A DNA stretch of 20,709 nucleotides from Candidatus Aenigmatarchaeota archaeon (GTDB lineage Archaea > Aenigmatarchaeota > Aenigmatarchaeia > QMZS01): positions 1 to 20,709 of the forward strand of contig JAGGTL010000023.1 of NCBI GenBank assembly GCA_021163805.1, read 5' to 3'. A program made the translations under genes and the position numbers. The notes under the pieces are model-generated. The model was not told the origin of the DNA. It worked only from the letters and a program-made list of their open reading frames with translations, and did no database searches. Positions 1 to 13,100 of this stretch are shown here, piece by piece. Positions within the stretch are counted from its first letter, which is position 1. Each line of letters opens with the position of its first letter.

Positions 1-3000
1 ATTGTGGTTGATAATTTGCCGATAGTTGAAAAACCAAAAACCTATGATGAAAGTTTGGTTGAAAAAACGAACTTTGAGCAGAATGAAAAGGTTGTGATTA
101 GAGTAAATGTTACAGACCCTGAAGGAGTGGAGGAAATAGATACCGTATTGATAAATATAACTTCTGCAAACGGAAATTTGGTTATTAAGAATGCAGAAAT
201 GATTAATGTTTCATCAATACCAAATGGCTATGTTTTTGAGTATAATTATACTTTAAATAATTTGCAGAACAATGAATTCGGAACATGGCAAATACATGTT
301 TGGGCAAATGATACTTATGATCAAGTGAATGAAAACTCATCAACCTTTGAAGTTGTTAACACACCTCCAAGTTTGGAAGGCATTTTCTATAATTGTGAAC
401 AAGATTGCGGTTGGGGAGAGAAATGGACTTATAAGGTTAATTTAACAGAGCCAAATAATAACAGTGTAAATGTTAGCTTATGGTATTCCAAAGATAATTT
501 AACGTGGGGTCATAAGGATTCAAAAATAATAGCGTGCCCGCCTTCCGGTTGTTATGCCGTTACTATAAACTTTACTTTCGATCCCGGCTGGCAAACTGAA
601 GATGCGGGAAAAACGAGATACTTCAAATTCAATGCGAGCGATGGAGTTGGTGGGATAAATGAGACTTCTCAATCTGTTTCTGTGCAAAGAGATGATATAA
701 TAGCAGTTATTGTAAACGGTTCTGATGCAATCTCCAGAAGATATGGAGATGAAAAAACATTATTCAGAATAAGGATAAATGACACAGATAGAAATGTTTG
801 GGTTGAAGAAGGAATTAATTGCACATTTTACTTTACAAAGAATACTTCAACTTATGCTGCAAACTTTACAAATCAAACAGACAACAGCGGATATTGCGGC
901 GTTTACCTAAAACCAGACTGCTCTTATTTGGTAGGACTTCAGCACTGGAAAGGAGAAATAACTAATAATGCTTATAAGAGCCATAATACGACTGAGCAAA
1001 ATTACTCTGTTAAAGGAAAACTTACTATAACTATAGAAAGTCCTTCTGAAAATGAAATTCTGTATAAAACGCAGGTGGTTTATTTAAATTCGAGCATGCT
1101 TGATGACTGTAATCAAAATTCCACACAAAATTATTCTGTAATTTGGTACAATGAAACATGGACAGAAATTGCTAGTGGAGAAGATGCCACCTGGCAAATT
1201 CCAGCTGAGTATATGGTAGGACCAGAGTTAATAAGGGCGAATGCTTCAGGCACTTACTACGATGAAAACACCTCTCAAGTTTTAGTTTATATCTATGGCT
1301 TTGCTAACCTTAGCGAGATGCTGGATAACTCAACGAATGATAAGCCGGTTCAGGGGGAAACCGTTCAGATTTTGTGCAAAGTTGTTGATGCAAACTCAAG
1401 TAAACCAATAGAAAACTATCCGGTGAATTTTTCTGTTGATGGAATTCAAAAAACCATAAGTCTTGCAAATGCCAGCGGCTATGCAGAATTTTTGTGGAAT
1501 ACCAGTGGAGAAAGTTTAGGTCTTCATACGGTAAAATGCGAAATAAGAGACAATTCTACATTGTTCTATAATATAAGTTATCCGAGTTATATGAATAGAA
1601 CTTTCCAAATTACCAAGAAGCCGGTTATAGAATCCATAAAAACTTATCTTGAAGACGAAACGGAAACTTCTGTGTTCTTCATAGGAGAGAAAGTTGTGAT
1701 AAGAACCAACATTACCGATGAAGAAGGAGCGAGCGATATTTCGAGCGTTCGAGTAAAAGTTGTGAAACCTCCAGACAACAGCACAGTAATAGACTGGACG
1801 GAAATGACTAAGATTGCCGATATACCTAATGGAGGAACTTATGAAAAGAATGTGAGCAATGCTTTGATAGGAACGAGAGGCACATGGTATATCTTCATAA
1901 ATGCAACGGATAGCCACAATTATCTAACGAGCAACACAACTTCATTTAGAGTTATAGCAAATCCGCAACTGCAAAATCTTGACGTAACGCCAAACTCTGC
2001 GGGATGGGGAGAAACTTTTGTTTTTTCTTTTGAACTCCAGGATTTGGATAACGATACCGTTGAAGTAACTTTGAGAGAAAGGTTTGGGGAGGGAGAGTGG
2101 CAAGTTGTAGCAAAGCACAACTTTACAGATACAGATAGCTTCACAGTAAGGAAATTTTACATCAATTCAACCAATTGCATAGCGGAAAATCCTTCTGAAA
2201 ATGAAACAGCAGACTATTGTACGGGCCATAATTATAGCATGATAGGTATGAGAGAATGGCAATTAATAGCAGACGACCTTAGCGGAAGAGGTATTATAGA
2301 GGTAAATGCAACGGAGAACTTCACAATAGAAAAAGATGATATCGATTTGGAATATGTTGCTGGAAATCAGAGCGTTATAGATAGGAACACAGGTTCTGCT
2401 GTGCTAAAGGCAAGAATTAAAGATACGGACAGAGGAGTTTGGATAGGAAATGCAAATTCAAGCCTGTTTGTAACAACCGATGGAACAAAATTCTGGTTAG
2501 TCAATTCAACCGTTACCGATTCTCAGGGTTTTGCGAACATAACCTTTATTCCGAATGAACAGGAGTTTGAGACAGGTGTGCAGAAATGGAAAGTTGGAGT
2601 TATGAATGAACAGGCTTATAAGGACAAAAATTCTTCGGAGTTTGTTTTAACTTTAGTAGGAGATATTTTGGTGAATCTCACCTATCCTAGGGGTCAGCAA
2701 TTTACTGCGGGCGAGGACGAGATTAATTTTACTTGGTCTTTGGTTGATGAAAATCAAACTTTTGTTCTTGGAGCGAGCAATTCTGTAGAGATTAAGCTCA
2801 ATGCAAGCTCCAACTGGCAGGATATCACAGCTTCCTGCACCTTAACAGATTTCAACAATGGAACCTATCAATGCTTATGGAATGTTCCGAGCGAACAAGA
2901 TACAGGATTTTATGATGTAAGAATAAATGCCAGCAAAACTTATTATCATGAAAATTCTTCGATTTTTGAAGAAATATTCAAGATAATTACATCGCCTCCA

Positions 3001-4190
3001 GAGCTTGAGGAACTTAAAGTAGAGGTTGAGCAGGATTATGGTTGGGGAGAGCAATGGAGATATAAAGTTAATCTTACAGAAATCAATCCGGATGTAGTTT
3101 ATGTAAGTTTGTGGTACAACCGAACCGACTCCTGGGAACTGATAAATTCAACAAATATTTCCTGCCCCTGCGAGGATTATGTTGTAGAGTTTGTTCAAGA
3201 CCCGGGATGGCAGGAAAGTGATGTAGGAATAAAACGGATAAAAATCAATGTTACAGACAATAAAGAGGGAAGCGATGAAATTAGTGAGATTGTTGAAGTT
3301 AAAAAGGATGATTTAGCTATAGAATATATTGCTGGAAATGCGAGCACAGTTGATAGGAAAGAGGGAAATGTTTCGCTGAAAGTCCTCGTAAGAGATTCTG
3401 ATAGAAACAAATCGCTTAATGATTCTGAGTGCATACTGTTTATTACCAATGACTTCCAAAACTTTGTTAAGGTTGAAAATACCACGAGCAATCCTTATTG
3501 CGAATTTTATTTTGATCCAAACTGCACTTTTGAAGAAGGCGCGCAGTGGTGGAAAATCAATATAAGCGAGACTTCATCTTACAAAAATGCAACAAGCCCA
3601 AACTTTACTATGGAAATATTTGGAAGCATTTTCCTAACTTTGGACACCCCATTGCCAAACTCAAAATTGTACAAAAATTCTTCATACCATTTAAACTCCA
3701 GTATAAACTTTGATTGTTCAGACAGTAATGCTTTGATAGAATGGTTTGTTAATTCAAGCAAGATAGCAGAGGGAGAAGCTTTAGATTGGAAAGTTCCTTT
3801 AAATCATAATCTCGGAATACACGAACTAAGGGTGAATGCATCAAAAGACCATTATCATCCAAACACTTCAGCGATTAGCATAGAAATCTGGGGAAATTCA
3901 AGCGTTGAGGTTGTTTCTCCTTTGCCTGGAGATTATAATAGAGGAATTTTAAATATTGCGTGCGAAGTTCTGGATATGAACGGTTCGGCAATTCCAAGCT
4001 ATCCCGTAGAATTCTGGATAAATAATTCAAATATCGCAAACGCAACAACAAATTCAAGCGGAATAGCAAGCTTTGACTGGAATAACTCTTTGGAGGAACC
4101 AGGAACATATGAAATAACTTGCAAGATAAAAGAGAATTCAACTTTATTCTACACTCCAGATGTGCAAGAAGATTCTGCAACTATTAATCT
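1..4190 (+). repeat. N-terminal super-repeat of five Ig-like module types, three imperfect rounds
   Basis: This is a protein-level degenerate repeat. Module Z (1-369 and 1594-1959) shares a GEKVVIR/NEKVVIR strand and a late GTW followed by NDT or NATD. Module GWGE (370-687, 1960-2331, about 2991-3297) carries G-W-G-E at 409, 2002 and 3040. Module DRN (688-1014, 2332-2655, 3301-3615) starts with a DD pair and contains D-[TS]-D-R. Module YY (1021-1299, 2656-2990, 3616-3891) has a W-x-[IV]-P strand and mostly ends in [YH]Y[DH]. The NSSG module (1300-1590, 3892-4190) has an N-x-SG turn, a Trp strand and a final LFY. Round 2 lacks the NSSG module and round 3 lacks Z. The copies are diverged at DNA level, so the duplications are old. 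Boundaries were placed by eye. Confidence 0.8.
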
Positions 4191-7100
4191 TTATGGAACT
4201 ATTTATGCAAACATCGGCCTGACTCCAGAGCCTCCAGGCCCGGTTAACAGAAATGAAGGCGGAAGCAATTCCGTAAGCATAAACTGGAATATAACCAACA
4301 TAACCGATGACAATGGGAATTTTGTAAGCGATTATAATTTAACATTAACTTGGAGAAAGCAGTTTATAAGCAATCAAACTAATGGAAGCTTTGATATACC
4401 AAATAACAATCCTTTAGGACAAACCAATGATACAATTAAAATAATGATAGAAAAGCCTTTCTATCACACATTTATTTTTGAAAGTGCGGATTACAAAGTG
4501 CTTGGCGTTATTAACCTAACGAATTTAACATGGTATAATGGAATAGAAGGGAACTGGTTCATTAGCCCGGAAGAAAATGCAACAATAGATAATTTCGAGG
4601 AGCCTCTCTTTGAAGGAAACCTGATTAATGTGAGTTATGAACTCAGAGATATGGTTGGAAATCCTTTAACAGAGGGAATAGATTATAACATAACGAAGAG
4701 GGGAACATGGAATGCCTCGGATAATTATGCCGGAAATATCATTTATCCAAATATTACTTTTACAGGAATAGGAAATTATGATGGGCAAATAATCAAATCA
4801 AAAGATTATTTAGTTCATGGAAAGATCGTAATCGGTTATGCGAACTTTACCACTATTGATTTTAGCGGAAAGGAACATTACGATTCGCCTTACATAGACA
4901 GAAAATTGCAATCTTGGAATGACCACGGAGGACCTTGCGTAGGTTATAAAAACCTGAAGGTTTATGATAATAAAGACCAACTTGTTGATATCTCGAATTT
5001 TACAATTCCTGATTCAACTAGAGATTGCGAGATTAAGCCCAATAGAGGAGGAGATTGGGATGCGAGCGATAATGAAGCGGGAGATAATATGACAACCATA
5101 ATAATGGTCACGAGCAGATTGGATGAGGGCAGTTGTTCGTCGAGAGAATGCTTGTGGCATTTGAATATAAATGTTTCTCATAACTTTATTGTGCATGGAG
5201 GCGTTCAGGATCCACAATTGGCTGCCGCTTTTACAAGTTCAATTTGCAGGAGTTCCTGCAACTCTCCGCAAAACACAACCTTTAAGGTGAAATTCATAGA
5301 TGATAATAATAATCCTGTTGTAGGACTTAATTTAACTCAAGCAGCATTTTACACTCCTAACGGAACCTGCGAAAAATACGAAGTTGGTGAGGGGGTGTAT
5401 GCCTGTAACTTCAATCCTTCTGATTCAATTGAGCCCGGAGAATATAAATGGACGGCAAGGGTTTTGGGAGGACATGAGATAGGATGGGATAAAACAGCTT
5501 GGCACGGAAGTGTTAATCTAACAGAGGAATCAATAATTATCAAGGGTTGTTTGAATGCAAGCATACTAGAACCAATAAACGGAGAAAATTTCCTAAGAGG
5601 AGATACCATAATAATAAAAGCAAACATAACGGATGACCAGAAGAACATTATAGATAATGCAACTGTTTTTGCAAGAATAGATAAGAATGGTACGGGTTAT
5701 GTTGATCTAAAAATGCAATTCAATTTCTCAAACAATCTTTGGGAAGCAAATTATACAATAACCAATACCGATAAAGAAGGTGTTTGGAGGATAAGGGTTA
5801 ATGCAAGCAAAGATTATTTCGATTATGCGGAAGATTTTGCAGACATAGATGTTTTCAGGCAGTTTAGCATAATCTTGGAAAAGGAAAGAGACTGGGTTTA
5901 TAGAAATGATAGCTTTAGCCCTTATAGAGCAAAGATGTTCGCCCATGTTACTGACGAAGTGGGAAATGTCAGCAATGTTAAAGTAAAATTTTATGAGGAA
6001 GGCAATCTTATAGGAGAAAATCTAACAAACTCTTCTGGCTATGCTGTATTGATTTATAATCCTCTTGACACGCATACACCTGGAAACTTTTCAATAAAAG
6101 CCAATGTAACGGAAGACCACAGCTATAGAGACGAAGATTTTGATTATCTTGTTGTAAAAGGTTTGCTTAGGCCGGAAATAGAAGCTCCTTACGAGGAGCA
6201 AAAATTCTACAAAAACGATACTATTCTGTTGAATTCAACCGTCTATGATGAAAATGGAAATATGGTGAATGCGAGCGTTAAATGGTACCTGGAAGAAACC
6301 AATGAACTGCTTAATGAGAGTGAAGATGGGATGTGGAAGATTTCAATAAATCACGATTTAGGGAACTTCTCTCTAAACATCACAGCAAACAAGACCTATT
6401 ATGATTCCGGATATGATGAAGTTAATATTTCAATCTGGACTCTGGCCAATATTTCCGTGCTTACTCAAGCTCCACCTACTTATTACAGATTAAATTCCTT
6501 AGAGCTGAAAGCAGAGGTTGGAGATTACTTTAATGGTTCTCCTATCGCGAACTATTCGTGCAAATGGTTCGCCAATCTAACCAACTTTAACACCTCTCTA
6601 ACAAATTCTTCTGGTATATGTGTAGCAATTTGGAATGCGAACTGCAGTCATTCTTTGGGATTTTACTTTTTGAACGCAAGTATTCAATCAAACTCAATCT
6701 TGTTTGCAGACCCAAAAATTAGCAATTCGGCAACAAATACCACTTTAAAGGATAAATTAAGTATAGTCATAGATTCTCCAAGCAATTTGCAAATTATTCA
6801 CAGAATGGAGAATGCAAGTTTAAGTTCAACTATTAGCGATTCTTGTAGTTCGCCACCAACGAATTATTACGAGGTCAAATGGTATAATGAGAGTGGCAAT
6901 TTACTTGCTCAGGGAGAAGATAGTTATTGGCAGGTCCCTGTTAATTACGGTTTGGGTTTAAGAGAAATAAATGCAACAGTTACCGGCACTTATTATGATT
7001 CAAACTCAACAATAAGGCAAATTTATATCTATGGTTGGAGCAATTTAAGTGAAATAACATTAACTGGTTTGGAAACGGGCAGTAATTTAACCGCTTTAGC

Positions 7101-10100
7101 CGGAGAAATTGTTGAAGTTAAATGCAAAGTAGAAGATGCCAATACTACGCAATCAATCCAAAACTATACGGTTAATTTTTATGAATTTAATGAAACAGGT
7201 CATTTAATAGATCAGGCAACAAACACAACTCAAGCAGACGGATATGCCTATTGGTACTGGAACACAAGCGAGGAGTCAGAAGGAAATTATACTATAAAAT
7301 GCAACATTACTCATGAGTCAGGTCTATATTATAATGCAAGCGAGGAGAACGAACTTAATGCTTCGATGATTATTGAAAGAAAACTATATGTTGATGAAGC
7401 TTTCTTTGAACAGCGTTTCATTTACCGAAATAATACCTTTAGTCCTTATAAGACAAATATAACTGTTAAAATAACAGAATCTTTGCTGGGATCGGCAGAA
7501 AATGCGAATGCAAGCTTTTACGAAAATGGAACCTATTTTGATAGTTGCCTTACTAATTCTTCTGGATACTGCACCATAACTTATAATCCAAGCGATACAG
7601 AAATCCCCGGCAACTATACCATAATAATAAACGCAACCAAGTCGGGAAGCAACCCAAGCAACAGCAGAAGGGAATGGGTTGTAGTTAAAGGAATTTTAAG
7701 TATTGAAATTGCAAAACCTGTAGAAAACACCCAATATCATAAAACAGAAAATGTGAGTTTGCATGCCGTAACGAAAGATGAAAACGGCAATATGCTTTAT
7801 CCAACGGTTAAGTGGCATAATTCAACATGGAATTTGATTAAAGAAGGCGGTGCTAACACGGATATAAACTGGACGATTCCATCAGATTACAAACCCGGAA
7901 ATGAAACCCTGCATGCAAATGCTACAAAGCAATGGTATGATTCTGCCCATGATGAAGTTAACATTACCGTTTTAGGATGGAGCGAAGTTGAATTTATTGA
8001 ACCTTCTGGAATTTACAGCTATGGAAAGCAGATAGATTTTATTTGTTTAGTGAAAGACAGCAATTCAAGCAAGGAACTAGCAAACTATCCCGTAAAATTC
8101 TTGGTAAATTCAAGTTTGCACAATTATATTCTAACGAATGGCTCTGGTTATGCAAATTCAGTCTGGAACCCAACCGGATTGGGAACATTCGAAATAAAAT
8201 GCGAGATAGAAGACAATGCAACTTTATACTATAATGCAAGTATAGCGAGCGATTTTGTGAATATAGATATAATAGATACAAGGGCTCCAGAATTCATTGA
8301 AACAAGTTTGAATGCCACACAATTAGAAACCTATCAAACAATTGAATTTAAGGTTAATTTGACCGATGATATAAACCTTAGCTCTGTGTGGGCTTTGGTT
8401 GAACTTCCCAATGGAAGCAAACAAAATGTAAGCTTGAGCAAAGTCCCAGGAAGCGAGTATGAAATTAACGAAACTTATCCCACCCTATACGGCTCTATCT
8501 GGAAAGCAAGTTATGTTCCGGAGATTGCTGGACATTATAACATTACTTTCTATGCAAAGGATACAAGCGGAAATGTTAATTCATCAACAATGCATGCTTT
8601 TGAAGCAATTGGAAAAACTTTAATCAATATAACGCATCTTCCGGAAACAATAACGATTTATAATGTAAGCCAAGAATTAAGCCAAATCTTTGAGAGCAAT
8701 ATTACATGCAAAAATCTTGGAAATGCTACCGCTTATTCTTTAAATATAAGCATTGAATTGCCAGCTAACTGGAGCAGCAACATAAGCTCTTCATACGCTT
8801 GCGGAAATGTTGGTAAAGGAGAAGAATGCTTCTTGCCTTTTGAAATAACAGTTGCCAAAGCAACTCTGCCAGGGAATTATATACTTAATTCAACCTGCAC
8901 TTGGAGAGATGCAGATAAAACAATAAACTCAACTTCAGATAGCATAAAGGTGATTGTAATTAGCAATCCAATTCTTGAGATAGAGGAAGATGCAATTGAA
9001 GCAATAACATTGCATGCAAGTTCTAATACAACAAGCTTTACCTTAAATTCTACGGGTAATTATAAACTTGAAAACATAACTCTTGAATGTATCTCTGGGA
9101 CGGTATGCGCAGATTTTAATGTCTGGTTCCATCCTTCTGAAATTAATTTGCTTGAAACCGGCAATTATACCTCTATAGAAGTTAATGTAAGCGTTCCTTT
9201 GGGTTATGCTCCCGGCAATTATCTGGGAACTATGAGAGCAAATGCCACGGACACAATCTGCCAAATACCTGAAAGATGTTGGGATGAAGTTCTGATCAAT
9301 ATAACAGTTCCGGTCAACAGGACTTGGAAAAGAGAACCAAAGCAATTATCTGTTAAAACAGTTTACACAAATACTTCGGGATTTTATGGAAACATAACTT
9401 TGAATGTAACCGGAAATATAAAAATTAACTTTACTATCGGCGTAGAAGGGAACATAAGCGATTTATTGGAATTCCCTCTTTGGACCGTTGTTGAGAAACA
9501 AACAGCAAGGAATTTAACTATAAACTATTCAATACCTACAAATAGAACTCCGGGAATTTATTCGGGAAATATAACAATTAAGCCAAATAATACGGAAAAT
9601 GCCAATCCAATTCTGCAAAAAGCAGAGGTTGGTTTGGAAGTTAAAGACAATATTCCACCCACAGTAAACAGTTTTGAAATAATTGCTCCTTCAACTCATG
9701 GGATAGTTGACGAAGACAGAGAAAATGTAACTTTCAGAGCAAATATTACCGATAATATTGAGATTTACAAAGTTTGGGTTTGCGGAGAATTTGGTTGTTT
9801 GGCAATGCCAAAGACAGATGAAAACATTTACGAGCTTAACTATACCTTCGAAACTTCCGGAACAAAGGTCCAATATATTTTTGCCAAAGATACGAGCGAT
9901 AATTCTGTCTCAAGTCCAACGAAAACAATTCGGGCAATTCCTCTCACCACTGCAGTTTTACCGGTTCAGCCGACTTCCAAAGAAATAAATATAACTTACT
10001 TTGAGAATGTAAGTTTTATTATTTGGAACAATTTCACTAATTTGGGAGAGGGAGGAGCTTATTCTGTTAATATTACTTTAATCTTGCCGGAAAACTTCAC

Positions 10101-13100
10101 TTCAAATTCAACCTTTGAAGAATGTGGAAAAATTGAGGAAGTAAATGCGAGCAATAATTACTGCTATAGAGCATTTAATATAACCGTTTTTGCGGCAGCC
10201 CCTCCAGGCTTGTACCAAATTCAGCACAAGGTTGCGTTTATCAATCCCAACGGAACTCCAACAACTTTAATAAATACGACCCAAGTGAAAATCGTAAGTA
10301 AGGAATGGGATAGAGAGCCAGAGATTTTAGAGAAAGATGTTTATACAAACACTTCCGGCAGTTTAAACATAACTATTAGTAACTCAGGAGAGATTCCTCT
10401 AAACTTCACAATTACTTATTCTGGAAATGCCTCTGAGTTAATAGAACTACCATCCTGGATTTTTGTAGGGAATGGAACTTCCAAAAATTTAATCATAAAT
10501 TATTCAATTTCTCCAACCTATAATTTAGGTTTGTATGTGCAGGAAATAAAAATAGAGAACTTAGAAGCCCATCCGCCAAACAAGAATACCACTCTAAAAC
10601 TTTGGGTTAAGGACAATATTTTGCCGGTAGTTGAGAACGCAAGTTTAAGCAAGGAAATTTTAGAAGCGAATTATGAAAGCATAGATATACAGGCAGACGC
10701 TTTAGATAACATTAACATAAGTAAAGTATGGGCAGAAATCACCAGTCCTTATTCTACGCAAATAGTTGAACTAAGCCATATTTCTGGAAATACCTATAAA
10801 GTTACATATATTCCAGAAAAAGGAGGCTTGCATAATGTAACGATTTATGCAAATGATACGAGCAATAATACAAATTCAATATTTGCGGGAAATTTCAAGG
10901 TTAAAGGAACGACCAATCTGACAAATGAACAAGTTCCTCAAAATGAGGGAACTTTTGCTACCGATGTATACACAGGCGGAACTTTCAACATAAATATTAC
11001 GACAAACAATACAGGAAATGCGACAGCGAGATTCGTTAACATAACTCTTATTTTACCCGAAGTTGATTGGAATTCAACAACGGGAATAAACTACGATTGC
11101 GGTAATTTGAGCGCTAATGAAAATTGTTCTAAAGAAATTTTGGTTAATATACCAGTTTGCGATGAGCCGGGAACAAAATATGTTAAGACTAATGTCACCT
11201 GGGAGAATCCCGATAAGAGCATAGGCTATAAAGTAAATGAAACCGTTGTAACCATAGCAAGCAATCCAAAAATGGAAGTTCCGCAATCAGCCATAATTTC
11301 TTCATTTGAAAATGGAGAAATAAAGATTGCAGGAAGTTTTGATATAAACAGCATAGGAAATAAATTGGTAGTTGGTTTGGGTTATGAGACAGAAGGAGGG
11401 AACTTGCCATCTTCTTGGATAATCTTTGATCCCGCAAATGGTTCTCAAACCAGTTTATCTCCTTGCGGCGGAAACTTAAGTATAGATACTTATATAGATG
11501 TTCCTCCACATCAAGATTTTGGAGATTACTGGACTAAAATAAATGTAACTTCAACAAATGCAGGCCATGATTGGCTTTGGCTGAACATAACCGTTGAAAA
11601 GAAAGGAAATTGGAGCAGAGAGCCAGAGGTGATAGAAAAAACGACTCCATTAAATTCTGAAGGAGAATTTAGAATAAACATAACAAATGATGGCAATCTG
11701 GATATAAACTTTACCATAAATTATGCAGGCAATGGCACAGGCTTGTTAACAACAAATCCTTCTTACTTCATTTCTCATAAACCAGAAAATGGAATACTCA
11801 ATCCAAATACAGAAGAATTTACATTAACCTATCTGATACCCCCAGATCAGCAAGAAGGTTTGTATGTGGTTGAAGTTACTATAAAGAATACCAGTAGTTA
11901 TGTAATACCAAATGAGTTAATAACACGGATTTATATGCATGTGAAGAACACGCCTCCAACAATTCATTCAGCTTATGTTTCTCCAAGCCTTCTTGATGTA
12001 AATTACGAAAAAGTCAAGATAGAAGCAAATGTTAGCGATAATTCTGACTTAAACCCAGAGGTATGGGCAAACATTACTTTGCCTAACGGAACTCAAATAA
12101 AGACCGTTATGCAGAAATTTGGAACATCGCCGCCATTTACTTACAACACTTCTTATATCCCGAAAATTTCTGGTATACATAATGTCACAATTTATGCAAA
12201 GGACAGCAAAAATCTGACAAGTAATTTTACAGGAATAAACTTTGAAGCTATAGGGCGTACTTTCTTGCAAGTAATTCCAAATGTTACTTTAATTAATATA
12301 ACAGACATGACGCAGCATTATGGAAAAGAATTTGGTGTAAACATAACTTTGAACAATTCTTATAATAGCAGTGCATATTTCGTAAATGTAAGTTTTGAAT
12401 TGCCATCCGGTTGGCAGGCAGAACCTTCTTTGCTAGATTATGGAAATATGAGCAGAAATACCGAAAAATGGAAAAATGCCTCAATAAAAGTACCTGCAGG
12501 ATTTGCTTCGGGAAATTATAAAGTTAAAATCATATCCAATTGGACAAATGCCAACAATTCTTTGGGAAAAGCGGATAAAGAAATAACCTTCAACATTGAA
12601 CCAAATCCTATGCTTGAAATAATTGAAAATGACTTTAGCGTGGAACTCGGTCATGGAAATACAAAAGTTTTAAATCTAACATTAAACTCTACGGGCAATT
12701 ATAAAGTTGAAAATATAACGATCAATTGCTCGTCTCTATATTGCCAGGAGTTCAATGTAAGCATTGAGCCGGAATTCGTTCCAAGTTTGGAATCCCTTTC
12801 CACCAAAAAAATAAATGTAACGATCAATATTCCTCTTGGTTATCCTTCGGGAGATTATGTTTTGGTTGTAAATGCGAGCAGCAATAAAACTTCTGATTCC
12901 ATCAACATAACAGTTTCGGTTCCATCTAACGAGAGCTGGGAAAGAGTTCCAGAAAACTTCGACCTCGGAAAGATAGGAACGGGAAGCAAGGGAATAATCG
13001 GCTATATAAATATTACCTCTTTAGCAAATATGGATTTGCACTTCAATCTAACTAAATCTGGGAATGCTTCAAGTTTCATAGATATTAATGCCACTGAATT

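Noticed and set aside
4..60. GTG at base 4 as the start of the giant gene
   Set aside because: The frame is open before it, no SD or signal peptide is visible, and it falls at the edge of a repeat domain whose second copy lies at 1594. The gene is cut by the window edge.
1516..1917. Open frames of 60-146 codons on the - strand or alternate frames under the giant and coiled-coil genes
   Set aside because: They lie entirely inside strongly supported coding sequence, lack domains and SDs, and arise from the AT-rich repetitive codon pattern.
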